Source: Geofilum rubicundum JCM 15548 (GTDB lineage: Bacteria; Bacteroidota; Bacteroidia; Bacteroidales; Marinilabiliaceae). Taken from it: 64,000 nucleotides of DNA. The stretch is taken from NCBI RefSeq assembly GCF_000974365.1, contig NZ_BAZW01000022.1, forward strand, positions 1-64,000. The letters are read 5' to 3'. Each line of letters opens with the position of its first letter. Position 1 is the first letter of the stretch. A model generated the notes under the pieces. It was not told where the DNA came from. It saw nothing but the letters and a program-made list of their open reading frames with translations, and did not search any database. The position numbers and the translations under genes were made by a program. Shown piece by piece: positions 16,784-24,154 of the stretch.

Positions 16784-16905
16784 TGCAACCATCGCCCCTC
16801 CCCACCCAATCCACCCAATCCACCCCATCTACCCTTCCCACCCTTCCTACCTAACATCCCGCTTCGCGGGACTGCGCTTCGCTTGCCTCCCAACCTCCCC
16901 TCCCC
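16784..16905. repeat. C-rich imperfect 9-10 bp repeats upstream of rubrerythrin
   Basis: A strongly strand-biased stretch of degenerate units such as CCCAATCCA and CCCCATCTA, followed by CCCTTCCCACCC and TCCC runs. It resembles the array downstream of the same gene (17693-17880). An internal inverted pair CCCGCTTCGCGGG lies near 16858-16870. It has no coding sense on either strand. Confidence 0.6.
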
Positions 16906-16977
16906 TAATTTATTTTCATTCTCAACATTCCTTATACTATTTTCGGGCTTTGATAAAAAACAATCAAACAATTCAGA

Positions 16978-17555
16978 ATGGAAAAATCATTGAAAGGAAG
17001 CGAAACGGAAAAAAACCTATTAAAGGCCTTTGCCGGTGAATCTCAGGCACGCAGTCGCTATACCATGTTTGCCAAACAGGCACGCAAAGAAGCTATCGCC
17101 AAATTGAAGCCATCTTTTTAGAAACCGCTGATCAGGAACTCGAACATGCCAAACGATTTTTTGGATTTTTAGAAGGCGGCATGGTGGAAGTGACCGCGAC
17201 ATTCCCTGCCGGGAAAGTAGGAACCACGGCTGAAAACCTGAAAGCGGCCGCAGAGGGTGAAAACGAAGAGTGGGCCGACTTGTATCCCCAATTTGCAGAA
17301 GTGGCCGCAGCCGAAGGATTTCAAAAAGTTGCCAATGTGTTCAAAAACATTGCAAAAGTTGAAAAAGAACACGAAGCCCGCTACCTGGCACTAATGGCCA
17401 ATGTATTGGAAGGCAAAGTATATGAGCGTGAAGAAAAGGTGCGTTGGAGATGTCGCAACTGCGGTTTCGTTCATGAAAGCACCAAGGCACCAAAAGTTTG
17501 TCCGGCCTGTGATCACGACAAGGAGCACTTTGAAATTGAAGTTAAGAACTACTAG
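16978..17555 (+). CDS. rbr: Rubrerythrin (interrupted by one frameshift)
   Basis: Read across one missing base this is a 192-aa rubrerythrin, a non-heme diiron peroxidase that removes H2O2 in anaerobes using electrons from a rubredoxin-like domain. The first 38 codons read MEKSLKGSETEKNLLKAFAG and then GESQARSRYTMFAKQARKE. After 17091 the frame shifts (GAAGC where GAAGGC is expected) and continues YRQIEAIFLETADQELEHAKR. The diiron ligands Glu in GESQAR, Glu-x2-His in ELEH, and later EKEHEARY are present. The C-terminal rubredoxin domain has Cys-x2-Cys twice (CRNCGF, CPACDH). The loss of one G in a GG pair is probably a sequencing deletion; otherwise a pseudogene. Confidence 0.88.
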
Positions 17556-17621
17556 TCGGCTCAACCAGGCAGATTAAAACAAAGAGCCTGGACTTAAAGG
17601 GCAGCCTGAATGCCTCCCCGG

Positions 17622-17689
17622 CTCTCTGTGCATCCTCTGTGGCTCTCTGCGTAACTTATAATTATTTGTTACATGGAGGCTCACAGAGG
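17622..17689. repeat. Helically phased CTCTGTG repeat with a foldback
   Basis: CTCTGTG/CTCTGCG units start at 17624, 17635 and 17645, about one helical turn apart. CCTCTGTG (17634-17641) is inverted at 17682-17689 (CACAGAGG), and GTAAC (17651-17655) at 17669-17673 (GTTAC). A long hairpin could therefore form. A related array lies at 59013-59049. Confidence 0.6.
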
Positions 17690-17692
17690 CCC

Positions 17693-17880
17693 CACGGCAA
17701 CCACCCCATCCAACCCCATCTACCCCATCAACCCCATTTACCCAATCAACCCTATTTACCCAATCAACCCTATCGACCCCTATCTACCCCCATTTACCCC
17801 ATCTACCCTTCCCACCCTCTAGACCTCTTGACCTAATTGCCTCTCAACCTCTTGACCTACCCCCCCTCTTTTCCCCCCTC
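17693..17880. repeat. C-rich imperfect 9-10 bp tandem array
   Basis: At least ten degenerate units of the form CCCNATYNA (for example CCCCATCTA, CCCCATCAA, CCCCATTTA, CCCAATCAA, CCCTATTTA). They are followed by CTCTAGACCTCTTGACC-like units and C runs. The strand bias is extreme: one strand has almost no G. It fills most of the gap between rubrerythrin and fmt and is not coding. Confidence 0.65.
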
Positions 17881-17933
17881 ATCTATAGGCAAATTGCTGT
17901 AAAACCCGTAATTTCGCTAAAAAGAAATCGAGC

Positions 17934-18893
17934 ATGAACCATCTTCGCATCCTATTTATGGGCACGCCGGAATTTGCGGCCCATCATCTTAAAGTACTTC
18001 ACGAGCGGGGCGCCCACATTGTTGCCGTCATTACCGCGCCCGACAAGCCAGCAGGAAGGGGACAAAAACTAAAACCTTCAGCAGTCAAAGAAATGGCGTT
18101 GGAGTTGAGCATCCCCGTTATGCAACCAGAAAAGCTGAAAAACCCGGACTTTTTAGAGGAGCTCAAAAGTTACCGGCCCGACCTGCAAATTGTGGTGGCC
18201 TTCAGAATGCTGCCTGAAGTCGTATGGAATCTGCCCCCAAAGGGCACCTTCAACCTCCATGCATCGCTATTGCCCCAATACAGGGGGGCTGCCCCCATCA
18301 ACTGGGCCGTCATCAACGGTGAAAAAGAAACCGGCGTCACCACCTTTTTTCTGAACCATGACATTGATACCGGAAACATCATCATGCAGGAAAAAGTCGC
18401 CATTGCGCCCAATGACAATGCCGGCGATGTTCACGACCGACTCATGGAAGCGGGTGCCGTTCTGGTTGTAAAAACAGTAGAGGCCATTGCAGCCAATACG
18501 GTTCAGGAAATACCTCAAAACACCAACGAAAGCACCCTTTTAAAACCGGCCCCTAAAATCTTCAAAGAAGATGGCCGGTTGGATTGGAACCAATCCGCCG
18601 CATCCATACACAACAAGATAAGGGGATTAAGTCCCTTCCCCGGTGCATGGACCGAGCTGATTGAGCCCGGCAAAGAAGCGATTGCCCTCAAGATATTCAG
18701 CACAAGCCTGCTGGATGAAATAGAAACCCTGCAACCAGGGGCTGTATATTGCGACCATAAATCGGTCCTTAAGGTAGGCACCAAGGATCGGCCCCTTCTG
18801 ATACATGAACTTCAACTGGCAGGAAAAAAACGAATGAAGACAGAAGACTTCCTCCGTGGCTACAAGTGGCAGCCGGAAGCCTATTTTAAATAA
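17934..18893 (+). CDS. fmt: Methionyl-tRNA formyltransferase
   Basis: 319 aa. It formylates Met on initiator tRNA using 10-formyl-tetrahydrofolate. The start MNHLRILFMGTPEFAAHHL has the family opening. The catalytic region NLHASLLPQYRGAAPINWAV, followed by GVTTFFLNHDIDTGNII, provides the Asn-His-Asp triad. The C-terminal OB-like domain spans about residues 205-315 (IRGLSPFPGAWTEL). The length is normal. No def gene is adjacent. The gene follows a long non-coding repeat and appears to start its own transcription unit. Confidence 0.96.
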   Translation: MNHLRILFMGTPEFAAHHLKVLHERGAHIVAVITAPDKPAGRGQKLKPSAVKEMALELSIPVMQPEKLKNPDFLEELKSYRPDLQIVVAFRMLPEVVWNLPPKGTFNLHASLLPQYRGAAPINWAVINGEKETGVTTFFLNHDIDTGNIIMQEKVAIAPNDNAGDVHDRLMEAGAVLVVKTVEAIAANTVQEIPQNTNESTLLKPAPKIFKEDGRLDWNQSAASIHNKIRGLSPFPGAWTELIEPGKEAIALKIFSTSLLDEIETLQPGAVYCDHKSVLKVGTKDRPLLIHELQLAGKKRMKTEDFLRGYKWQPEAYFK

Positions 18894-19013
18894 TTTTGGT
18901 TCTTGCCCGACAAAACGAAATATTCTTTAAGTCTGACAGACAAAGCCAAGGGTATTTTCTTAAAAGCGGCCCCTTCTGTGAAGAAACTGACTGGATTATA
19001 TCCCCCAAATATT

Positions 19014-19021
19014 TATATTTG
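19014..19021 (+). promoter_or_regulatory. Candidate -7 box for the glucosaminidase gene
   Basis: TATATTTG matches TAnnTTTG and lies 68 bp before the ATG at 19089. It falls inside the longer open frame that begins at 18903, which supports the downstream start. Confidence 0.5.
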
Positions 19022-19088
19022 TCTCCAGATGCTTTTCACAGGCACTGAAATAAGAATAATTGCGTTTGAACCATACAAGCTAATTCGA

Positions 19089-20045
19089 ATGACTAAGATA
19101 AAAATTGCTACATCACTGTTATTGCTTATACACCTCGCCTTTTTGGCGGACAGCATTCACGCACAAAATAGAATTACCCGCCAACAGTACATTGACACCT
19201 ATAAGGATTGGGCCATTTCAAGTATGAATGTGACAGGCATTCCGGCTTCTATAACCCTGGCTCAGGGCATTCTTGAGTCTGCCTCAGGAAACAGCACGCT
19301 GGCCAAAAGAGACAACAACCATTTTGGAATAAAATGCCACAGCGACTGGACCGGCAAGCGGGTGTATCACCACGATGACGCCAGAAATGAATGCTTCAGG
19401 AAGTACAACAGTGCCCTTGAATCCTTCCAGGACCATTCAGAATTTCTCACCACCCGTTCCAGATATGCCGCCCTGTTTGAATTGGCCACCACCGATTACA
19501 AAGGATGGGCACACGGTTTGCGCAAGGCCGGATATGCCACGAATCCGCAATATGCCCAGCTCCTCATCAGAATTATTGAAGAGGAAGAACTGTATCAATA
19601 CGATCAGAACATCAGTCCCCGGGCCCGTAAATCTAACCGGGAACTGGAGCGAAGAAAAGATGCCGGAGGACTGGTCATTAACCCATACGAAACACGGCCG
19701 GTCAAGTACAACAATGGGGTCAAATACGTTGAATTACAAGAGGGGGACACTTTTGAAAGTCTGGCCCGAATGTTCAATCTAAAAGCGTGGGAATTGCCTC
19801 ACTACAATGATTTACCTCCGAATACGCGACTCGACAAATACCGCCTGTTGTATGTAGAGTCGAAAAGGCGCAACGCCCACCCCGACCATCCACACCATAC
19901 CGTACGTAGCGGTGAAAGCATGCATGAAATAAGCCAGATATACGGCATTCGCCTCAATCGCCTCTATTATCTTAACCGCATGGAAGAAGGAACAGAGCCT
20001 CAAAACGGGGACCGACTGAATCTGCGCAAACGCGTTAAATATTAA
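19089..20045 (+). CDS. Glucosaminidase (FlgJ/GH73-like) with two LysM domains
   Basis: 318 aa from the ATG at 19089, which begins a clear signal peptide (MTKIKIATSLLLLIHLAFLA … SIHAQ). The frame is open 62 codons further upstream, but that part has no leader-like character. Residues about 30-185 are the glucosaminidase domain (IPASITLAQGILESASGNS with the catalytic Glu, NNHFGIKC, YNSALESFQDHSEFL, GYATNPQYAQLLIRII). Two LysM peptidoglycan-binding domains follow (about 215-260, YVELQEGDTFESLARMF, and 270-318, HTVRSGESMHEISQIYG). It probably cleaves peptidoglycan glycan strands in the periplasm during growth or division. It lies between fmt and cdd on the same strand. Confidence 0.92.
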   Translation: MTKIKIATSLLLLIHLAFLADSIHAQNRITRQQYIDTYKDWAISSMNVTGIPASITLAQGILESASGNSTLAKRDNNHFGIKCHSDWTGKRVYHHDDARNECFRKYNSALESFQDHSEFLTTRSRYAALFELATTDYKGWAHGLRKAGYATNPQYAQLLIRIIEEEELYQYDQNISPRARKSNRELERRKDAGGLVINPYETRPVKYNNGVKYVELQEGDTFESLARMFNLKAWELPHYNDLPPNTRLDKYRLLYVESKRRNAHPDHPHHTVRSGESMHEISQIYGIRLNRLYYLNRMEEGTEPQNGDRLNLRKRVKY

Positions 20046-20056
20046 AACGGGACACC

Positions 20057-20536
20057 ATGCGTAAAACCCATATTGGCATTGAACTGACCAATTACGATGC
20101 CATTAAAGACTTAAAGGAAGAGGAACAGCAACTGGTAGAATCAGCCTTATCAGCTGCCCATAAGGCCTATGCGCCCTATTCTCAGTTCAAAGTAGGAGCT
20201 GCCGTTTTGCTGGAAAATGGAGAAATCATCACCGGCAGCAATCAGGAGAATGCCGCCTATCCGTCAGGTTTGTGTGCGGAACGTGTGGCTTTGTTCTGGG
20301 CGGGATCCCAGTTTCCCGAAGTAGCTGTAAAAACGATGGTTATTGTTTCGGTTAAAGGGACTGAAATGGTTTCACGCATTGTGGCTCCATGCGGGGCTTG
20401 CCGACAAGTTATCAATGAAACATCTCATCGCTGTAAAAAGAATTTTCCACTATTATTGGTGGGCAAAGATGGCATTATCAAAGTGGATAATGCCAACGAC
20501 TTACTGCCTTTATCCTTCGGCCCGAATGAACTTTAA
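20057..20536 (+). CDS. cdd: Cytidine deaminase
   Basis: 159 aa. It deaminates cytidine and deoxycytidine to uridines for pyrimidine salvage. Zinc ligands of the tetrameric type are visible: Cys-Ala-Glu in GLCAERVALFWAG (the Glu is the proton shuttle) and Pro-Cys-x2-Cys in APCGACRQVINE. KVGAAVLLENGEIITGSNQENAAYPS is the substrate-binding region. It starts 12 bp after the glucosaminidase gene, so it is probably co-transcribed. Its end overlaps the convergent xseB by 4 bp. Confidence 0.95.
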   Translation: MRKTHIGIELTNYDAIKDLKEEEQQLVESALSAAHKAYAPYSQFKVGAAVLLENGEIITGSNQENAAYPSGLCAERVALFWAGSQFPEVAVKTMVIVSVKGTEMVSRIVAPCGACRQVINETSHRCKKNFPLLLVGKDGIIKVDNANDLLPLSFGPNEL

Positions 20537-20733
20537 TCTTCAATTTCTTTAAGAACCTTTTCAACCTCCTCTTCGGTTTGAAGCAGCTTTTTTCGACACA
20601 GACGAATGAGTTCTGAAACCCTTTTCACCTTGGCGGAAAGTTCGTCCACATCCAACTCCTCATTTTCCATCAGCCCCAAAATTTCTTCGATCTCGATGAT
20701 GGCATCACCGTAACTTATCTTTTTATCTGTCAT
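20533..20733 (-). CDS. xseB: Exodeoxyribonuclease VII small subunit
   Basis: 66 aa, a normal XseB length. The peptide YGDAIIEIEEILGLMENEEL … LCRKKLLQTEEEVEKVL shows the two-helix pattern of XseB, which binds the helical arm of XseA in the ssDNA exonuclease. It lies 8 bp after the histidine kinase gene on the same strand. A kinase separates it from xseA, whereas the two subunit genes are often directly adjacent. Confidence 0.9.
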   Translation of the reverse strand: MTDKKISYGDAIIEIEEILGLMENEELDVDELSAKVKRVSELIRLCRKKLLQTEEEVEKVLKEIED

Positions 20734-20741
20734 AACACTAT

Positions 20742-21665
20742 CTAATTTTTTCTATCATCCATTGAAGGAATGGTAAACTTAACAGTGGTTCCCACGCCTG
20801 ACTGGCTGTCCACTTCAATTTCACCATTGTTTATTTCCACAAACTCTTTGCATAGAATCAAACCCAATCCGGTACCTGGCTCATTGTGGGTTCCGGAGGT
20901 GGACTGATTGCCATCTATTTTAAAAACATTTTCCAATTGCGTACTGTCCATTCCAATCCCCCTATCGGCCACCGTCATTTCGATAACACCATCGGCTCTT
21001 TTCAGACCATTGACCTGGATGGTGCTCCCCACCCTTGAAAACTTAATCGCATTGCTGATTAAATTTCTAATAACCGTGGAATAAATATTGGCATCGGCCA
21101 GAGCCTCCAATTGCCCTTCCATCTTTAAGGCAATCACAATATCCTTTTCCTGCGCACTGATGCGCAACAAGTTAACAATATTGGTTGTTAAGATATTTAA
21201 ATCCAGTTTTTCAGGATGGCAGGCCGTATTTCCTGTCTGTGTGCGCGACCATTGCAACAAGTCCTCCACCAAAGTGTATAGTTTGCTGGTGGAATTATGG
21301 ACCAATTTGCTGTAATACTGCACTTGATCGTGGTTCAAACTTTCTGACTGCAGCACCAGCATTTCAGACAAGCCCATTAACGAGCTAAAAGGACTTCTAA
21401 GATCGTGGGCCACAATAGAGAATAGCTTATCCTTGGATTGATTGGCTTGTTCTGCTTCAAAAAGTTTTTCTCCACATAGCGCTAACTCTTTCTTAAGACG
21501 CTTTTGACGCAAAAATAACAGCGCAACAAGTATCCCTAAAGCCAAAAAACTCATGGCCATTCCCACCAGAAAATAACCATTACTAAACACCAGACTACCG
21601 ACGCCAAAAGCCAACATGGAATTTTCAAGGGCGAAACTAAGAGGAAACAGCAGAAAAGCAGGCAT
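20742..21665 (-). CDS. Membrane histidine kinase without a separate sensor domain
   Basis: 307 aa. Two hydrophobic segments at the N-terminus (about residues 2-25 and 28-52) are followed by a short coiled coil and the kinase core. The H box is FSIVAHDLRSPFSSLMG, N box NLISNAIKFS, G1 DRGIGMD, and G2 GTGLGLILCKEFV. All are intact, so it should autophosphorylate. There is no periplasmic domain, PAS or receiver, so the signal may be membrane-borne or the kinase may be controlled by a partner. No response regulator gene is nearby. It lies between xseA and xseB on the same strand, an odd place that might tie it to DNA damage; that is inference. Confidence 0.88.
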   Translation of the reverse strand: MPAFLLFPLSFALENSMLAFGVGSLVFSNGYFLVGMAMSFLALGILVALLFLRQKRLKKELALCGEKLFEAEQANQSKDKLFSIVAHDLRSPFSSLMGLSEMLVLQSESLNHDQVQYYSKLVHNSTSKLYTLVEDLLQWSRTQTGNTACHPEKLDLNILTTNIVNLLRISAQEKDIVIALKMEGQLEALADANIYSTVIRNLISNAIKFSRVGSTIQVNGLKRADGVIEMTVADRGIGMDSTQLENVFKIDGNQSTSGTHNEPGTGLGLILCKEFVEINNGEIEVDSQSGVGTTVKFTIPSMDDRKN

Positions 21666-21762
21666 ACATTAACAGCTTTAGTTACAGTGTAAAATTAAAA
21701 TTTATCCTTAAAATTAAAAGCCAATTTAGAAATTTATTTGACCTGTATCTGGACTTCACTGC

Positions 21763-23112
21763 TCACTTTTCCATCCTAAACCGGGTTTCAATAAGATCTC
21801 CCTGATTTAAAAGTTGAACATCTTTTATCACCTCACCATTGCGCAGCGTAACTGTAAATCCCCGCTTCAATACCTCTGAAGGGTCATTCAAACGGTTATT
21901 CTTATCCAGCATCTCCAAATGCAATTTAGAATGTTTTAAAAGAGAAATACTCTGGCCCTTTAACTGGCCAATATACCTCCCCAGTTTTTGATGCTCACCG
22001 GTCAAAGCCCTCGAAGGCATTTGCCTGATCTGTCCACCAAACTGTTTCAGCAATTGCGCTTGCCCCTGTAAATACCCTTGAGTAAGGGCCGGCACGCGTC
22101 GACCCAAATTCAAAAGCTGATGTCGTTTTTCGGCCATCAACTGCTGAGCCCTTGGAACCAGCTGGTACGACTGCCGATCCAGACGATTCTGGTGCTGCAA
22201 GAGCTTTTCCCGTGTAATTTGCTTTAAATTCCTGCTATAACTGTTCACCTGTTCCAATACCCGGGAAGCGCCAGATATCAGGAACTCAGCCACAGCCGTT
22301 GGGGTTTTGGCAGAGGTATGAGCGACCATATCGGCCACTGACACATCCCGGTCGTGACCGATTCCCGTAATTACAGGAAGTGGGAACTGGGTGATATGAT
22401 AGGCCAGCCAATAATCATCAAAACAAAGCAAATCGAGACTGGCCCCTCCTCCCCGTATTAAAACCACTAAATCAAAAAAACCGGCGTACGCAAATATCCT
22501 GTCAAATGCCTCTGCAATAGACTGTGCAGCTTTTTCGCCCTGCATCACAGCGGGGAATAAACGATGGTAGAAGGTGATTCCAAAAGCGTTGTTTTCCAAC
22601 TGGTGAATAAAATCGCCATACCCGGCGGCTCCGGCAGATGAAATAATGGCGATTTTCTGAGGCACCAAAGGTAAAGAAAGACCTTTGTTCATCTCAAGCA
22701 CCCCTTCTGTTTTCAATCGCTTGAGCACCTCCTGACGTCGTTGCTCCAAATCACCCAAGGTATAAGTCGGGTCAATGTCCTTAATGGCGAAGCTAAGACC
22801 ATAGACTTCCTGAAATTCAAGGGAACCTTTCACAAGAACCTTGATACCATTGGTAAGGGGACGTCCCGTGGAAGTCTCAAAGTAGGGTTTGAGCATGCGA
22901 TAAGTATAGCTCCAAATCATGGCCCGCATACGGGCCACTACCTGATCAGAGCGTTCATCCTTCTCTACCAGATCAAGATAACAATGGCCGTTTCTGTTCT
23001 CACGCAACTCTGCAATTTCTGCCCGCACCCAAAGCGCCGACGAAAAAGAGCTTTGTACAACACCCTTTAACTGGCGATTGAGTTCCAGCAAAGAAATAGC
23101 GGGGTGTGACAT
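21763..23112 (-). CDS. xseA: Exodeoxyribonuclease VII large subunit
   Basis: 449 aa. The catalytic subunit of the ATP-independent ssDNA exonuclease VII. An N-terminal OB fold spans about residues 5-105 (FSSALWVRAEIAEL, VVARMRAMIWSYTYR). The catalytic domain follows (IAIISSAGAAGYGDFI, VVLIRGGGASLDLLCFDD, ITGIGHDRDVSVADMVAH then TSAKTPTAVAEFL), then a long helical arm and the terminal FTVTLRNGEVIKDVQLLNQGD-type strand. The length is typical. It heads an operon with the histidine kinase and xseB. Confidence 0.96.
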   Translation of the reverse strand: MSHPAISLLELNRQLKGVVQSSFSSALWVRAEIAELRENRNGHCYLDLVEKDERSDQVVARMRAMIWSYTYRMLKPYFETSTGRPLTNGIKVLVKGSLEFQEVYGLSFAIKDIDPTYTLGDLEQRRQEVLKRLKTEGVLEMNKGLSLPLVPQKIAIISSAGAAGYGDFIHQLENNAFGITFYHRLFPAVMQGEKAAQSIAEAFDRIFAYAGFFDLVVLIRGGGASLDLLCFDDYWLAYHITQFPLPVITGIGHDRDVSVADMVAHTSAKTPTAVAEFLISGASRVLEQVNSYSRNLKQITREKLLQHQNRLDRQSYQLVPRAQQLMAEKRHQLLNLGRRVPALTQGYLQGQAQLLKQFGGQIRQMPSRALTGEHQKLGRYIGQLKGQSISLLKHSKLHLEMLDKNNRLNDPSEVLKRGFTVTLRNGEVIKDVQLLNQGDLIETRFRMEK

Positions 23113-23136
23113 AGGTTAAAGTTTTAGTTGTATAAA

Positions 23137-23961
23137 TTATTGTCCCATCATGTAGCTATCCGGGTCATTGGTATAATCTTCCGGATCTTTGAGTCGCCCC
23201 CGGTTCCGTTCAAACTCCCGAAAGCGCTCCTCCTGTTGCTTATCTAAAAACCCCTGCTCTTCGGCTACACCATTTTTATAATTCAGACGATAATCTTCAT
23301 GCCCCAAGGCATTAAAGAAAAACCAGGAGCCATCCATTCTGCCTTCATTGTACATGCCGTAAATTTCCTTTCGCCCATTTTCAAAATAGATGGTATAAGC
23401 CCCGTGCAATTTCCCCTCCTTATAATTGGCTGTCAAACGCTCCCCGCCTCCGGGATAGTAGGTCGTCTCCAAACCGTGCATTTTACCTTTCTCCCAATGG
23501 GAGATGGAAGCCACACGGCCATTGGAATAGTAGGTTACCGACTGGCCATCTTTCAGATTGTTCACATAGTGCTCCTCTGCAATCAATCGGCCTTTGGGAT
23601 TATAGAACTGCCATTCACCGGTTTTATGGGTGCCTTCAAATGTCCCCTCAGCCATCTTAATCCCATTCTCATCAAACAACACCCCAAGCCCTATCTGGCC
23701 CTCATCATCATATACGATGCGCGCCATTTGGCGCCCATTGGGATGAAAGCGCAGCATTTCTCCCACGGGTTTTCCATCCACAAAAGTAGCTTTATACATG
23801 GTATGGCCATTAGGATAGGTCCGCTCCCATACCCCTTGCCTTAAACCATCCCCATCCGTCTGATTAATACCCCCGTCCGTTGCAAACGCCTCTTGCGCCA
23901 GAATGGCAGAATAAGAAAAAAGACCCAACATCCAAATAAGCACCCAATACTTCCTCTCCAT
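23137..23961 (-). CDS. YwqK-like MORN-repeat secreted protein
   Basis: 274 aa with a signal peptide (MERKYWVLIWMLGLFSYSAI, cleavage near LAQ). At least seven MORN-variant repeats run through residues 35-240, in the form G-x-W-x-x-Y/F-x-x-N-G-x (GVWERTYPNGHTMYK, KTGEWQFYNPKGRLIAEE, HGLETTYYPGGGERLTANYK, DGSWFFFNALGHED). The domain is named after the YwqK antitoxin of Bacillus, but in Bacteroidota it is common in exported proteins of unknown role. No toxin gene is adjacent, so the antitoxin label should not be taken literally. It lies 24 bp upstream of xseA on the same strand. Confidence 0.85.
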   Translation of the reverse strand: MERKYWVLIWMLGLFSYSAILAQEAFATDGGINQTDGDGLRQGVWERTYPNGHTMYKATFVDGKPVGEMLRFHPNGRQMARIVYDDEGQIGLGVLFDENGIKMAEGTFEGTHKTGEWQFYNPKGRLIAEEHYVNNLKDGQSVTYYSNGRVASISHWEKGKMHGLETTYYPGGGERLTANYKEGKLHGAYTIYFENGRKEIYGMYNEGRMDGSWFFFNALGHEDYRLNYKNGVAEEQGFLDKQQEERFREFERNRGRLKDPEDYTNDPDSYMMGQ

Positions 23962-23989
23962 AACTCACTTATTAATTTGCTCAAAAATA

Positions 23990-24020
23990 AAAAAAGTCTC
24001 CCACTTGGGGAGACTTTTTT
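23990..24020. terminator. Intrinsic terminator upstream of the YwqK-like gene
   Basis: 13-bp stem AAAAAAGTCTCCC / GGGAGACTTTTTT with loop ACTTG. It probably ends the leftward transcript of the BACON lipoprotein gene. Confidence 0.88.
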
Positions 24021-24154
24021 ATAACCTATAATGAGAATAGTTCATTACCGCTTTGTAAATAACTGTTTTTGAATAATTTGCATCCAATAATGGCAAAACA
24101 ACAACTCCTCAACGCTACAAGTAAATCGCCGCAATAAAAATCGAAACGATCCCT

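Noticed and set aside
16784-17880. CRISPR array in the C-rich repeats
   Set aside because: Units are only 9-10 bp and degenerate, with no unique spacers and no cas genes.
18903-19088. N-terminal extension of the glucosaminidase
   Set aside because: A promoter box lies inside and the signal peptide begins only at 19089.
23137-23961. Toxin-antitoxin locus from the YwqK-like domain
   Set aside because: The protein is exported and has no neighbouring toxin gene; the name is inherited from domain annotation.
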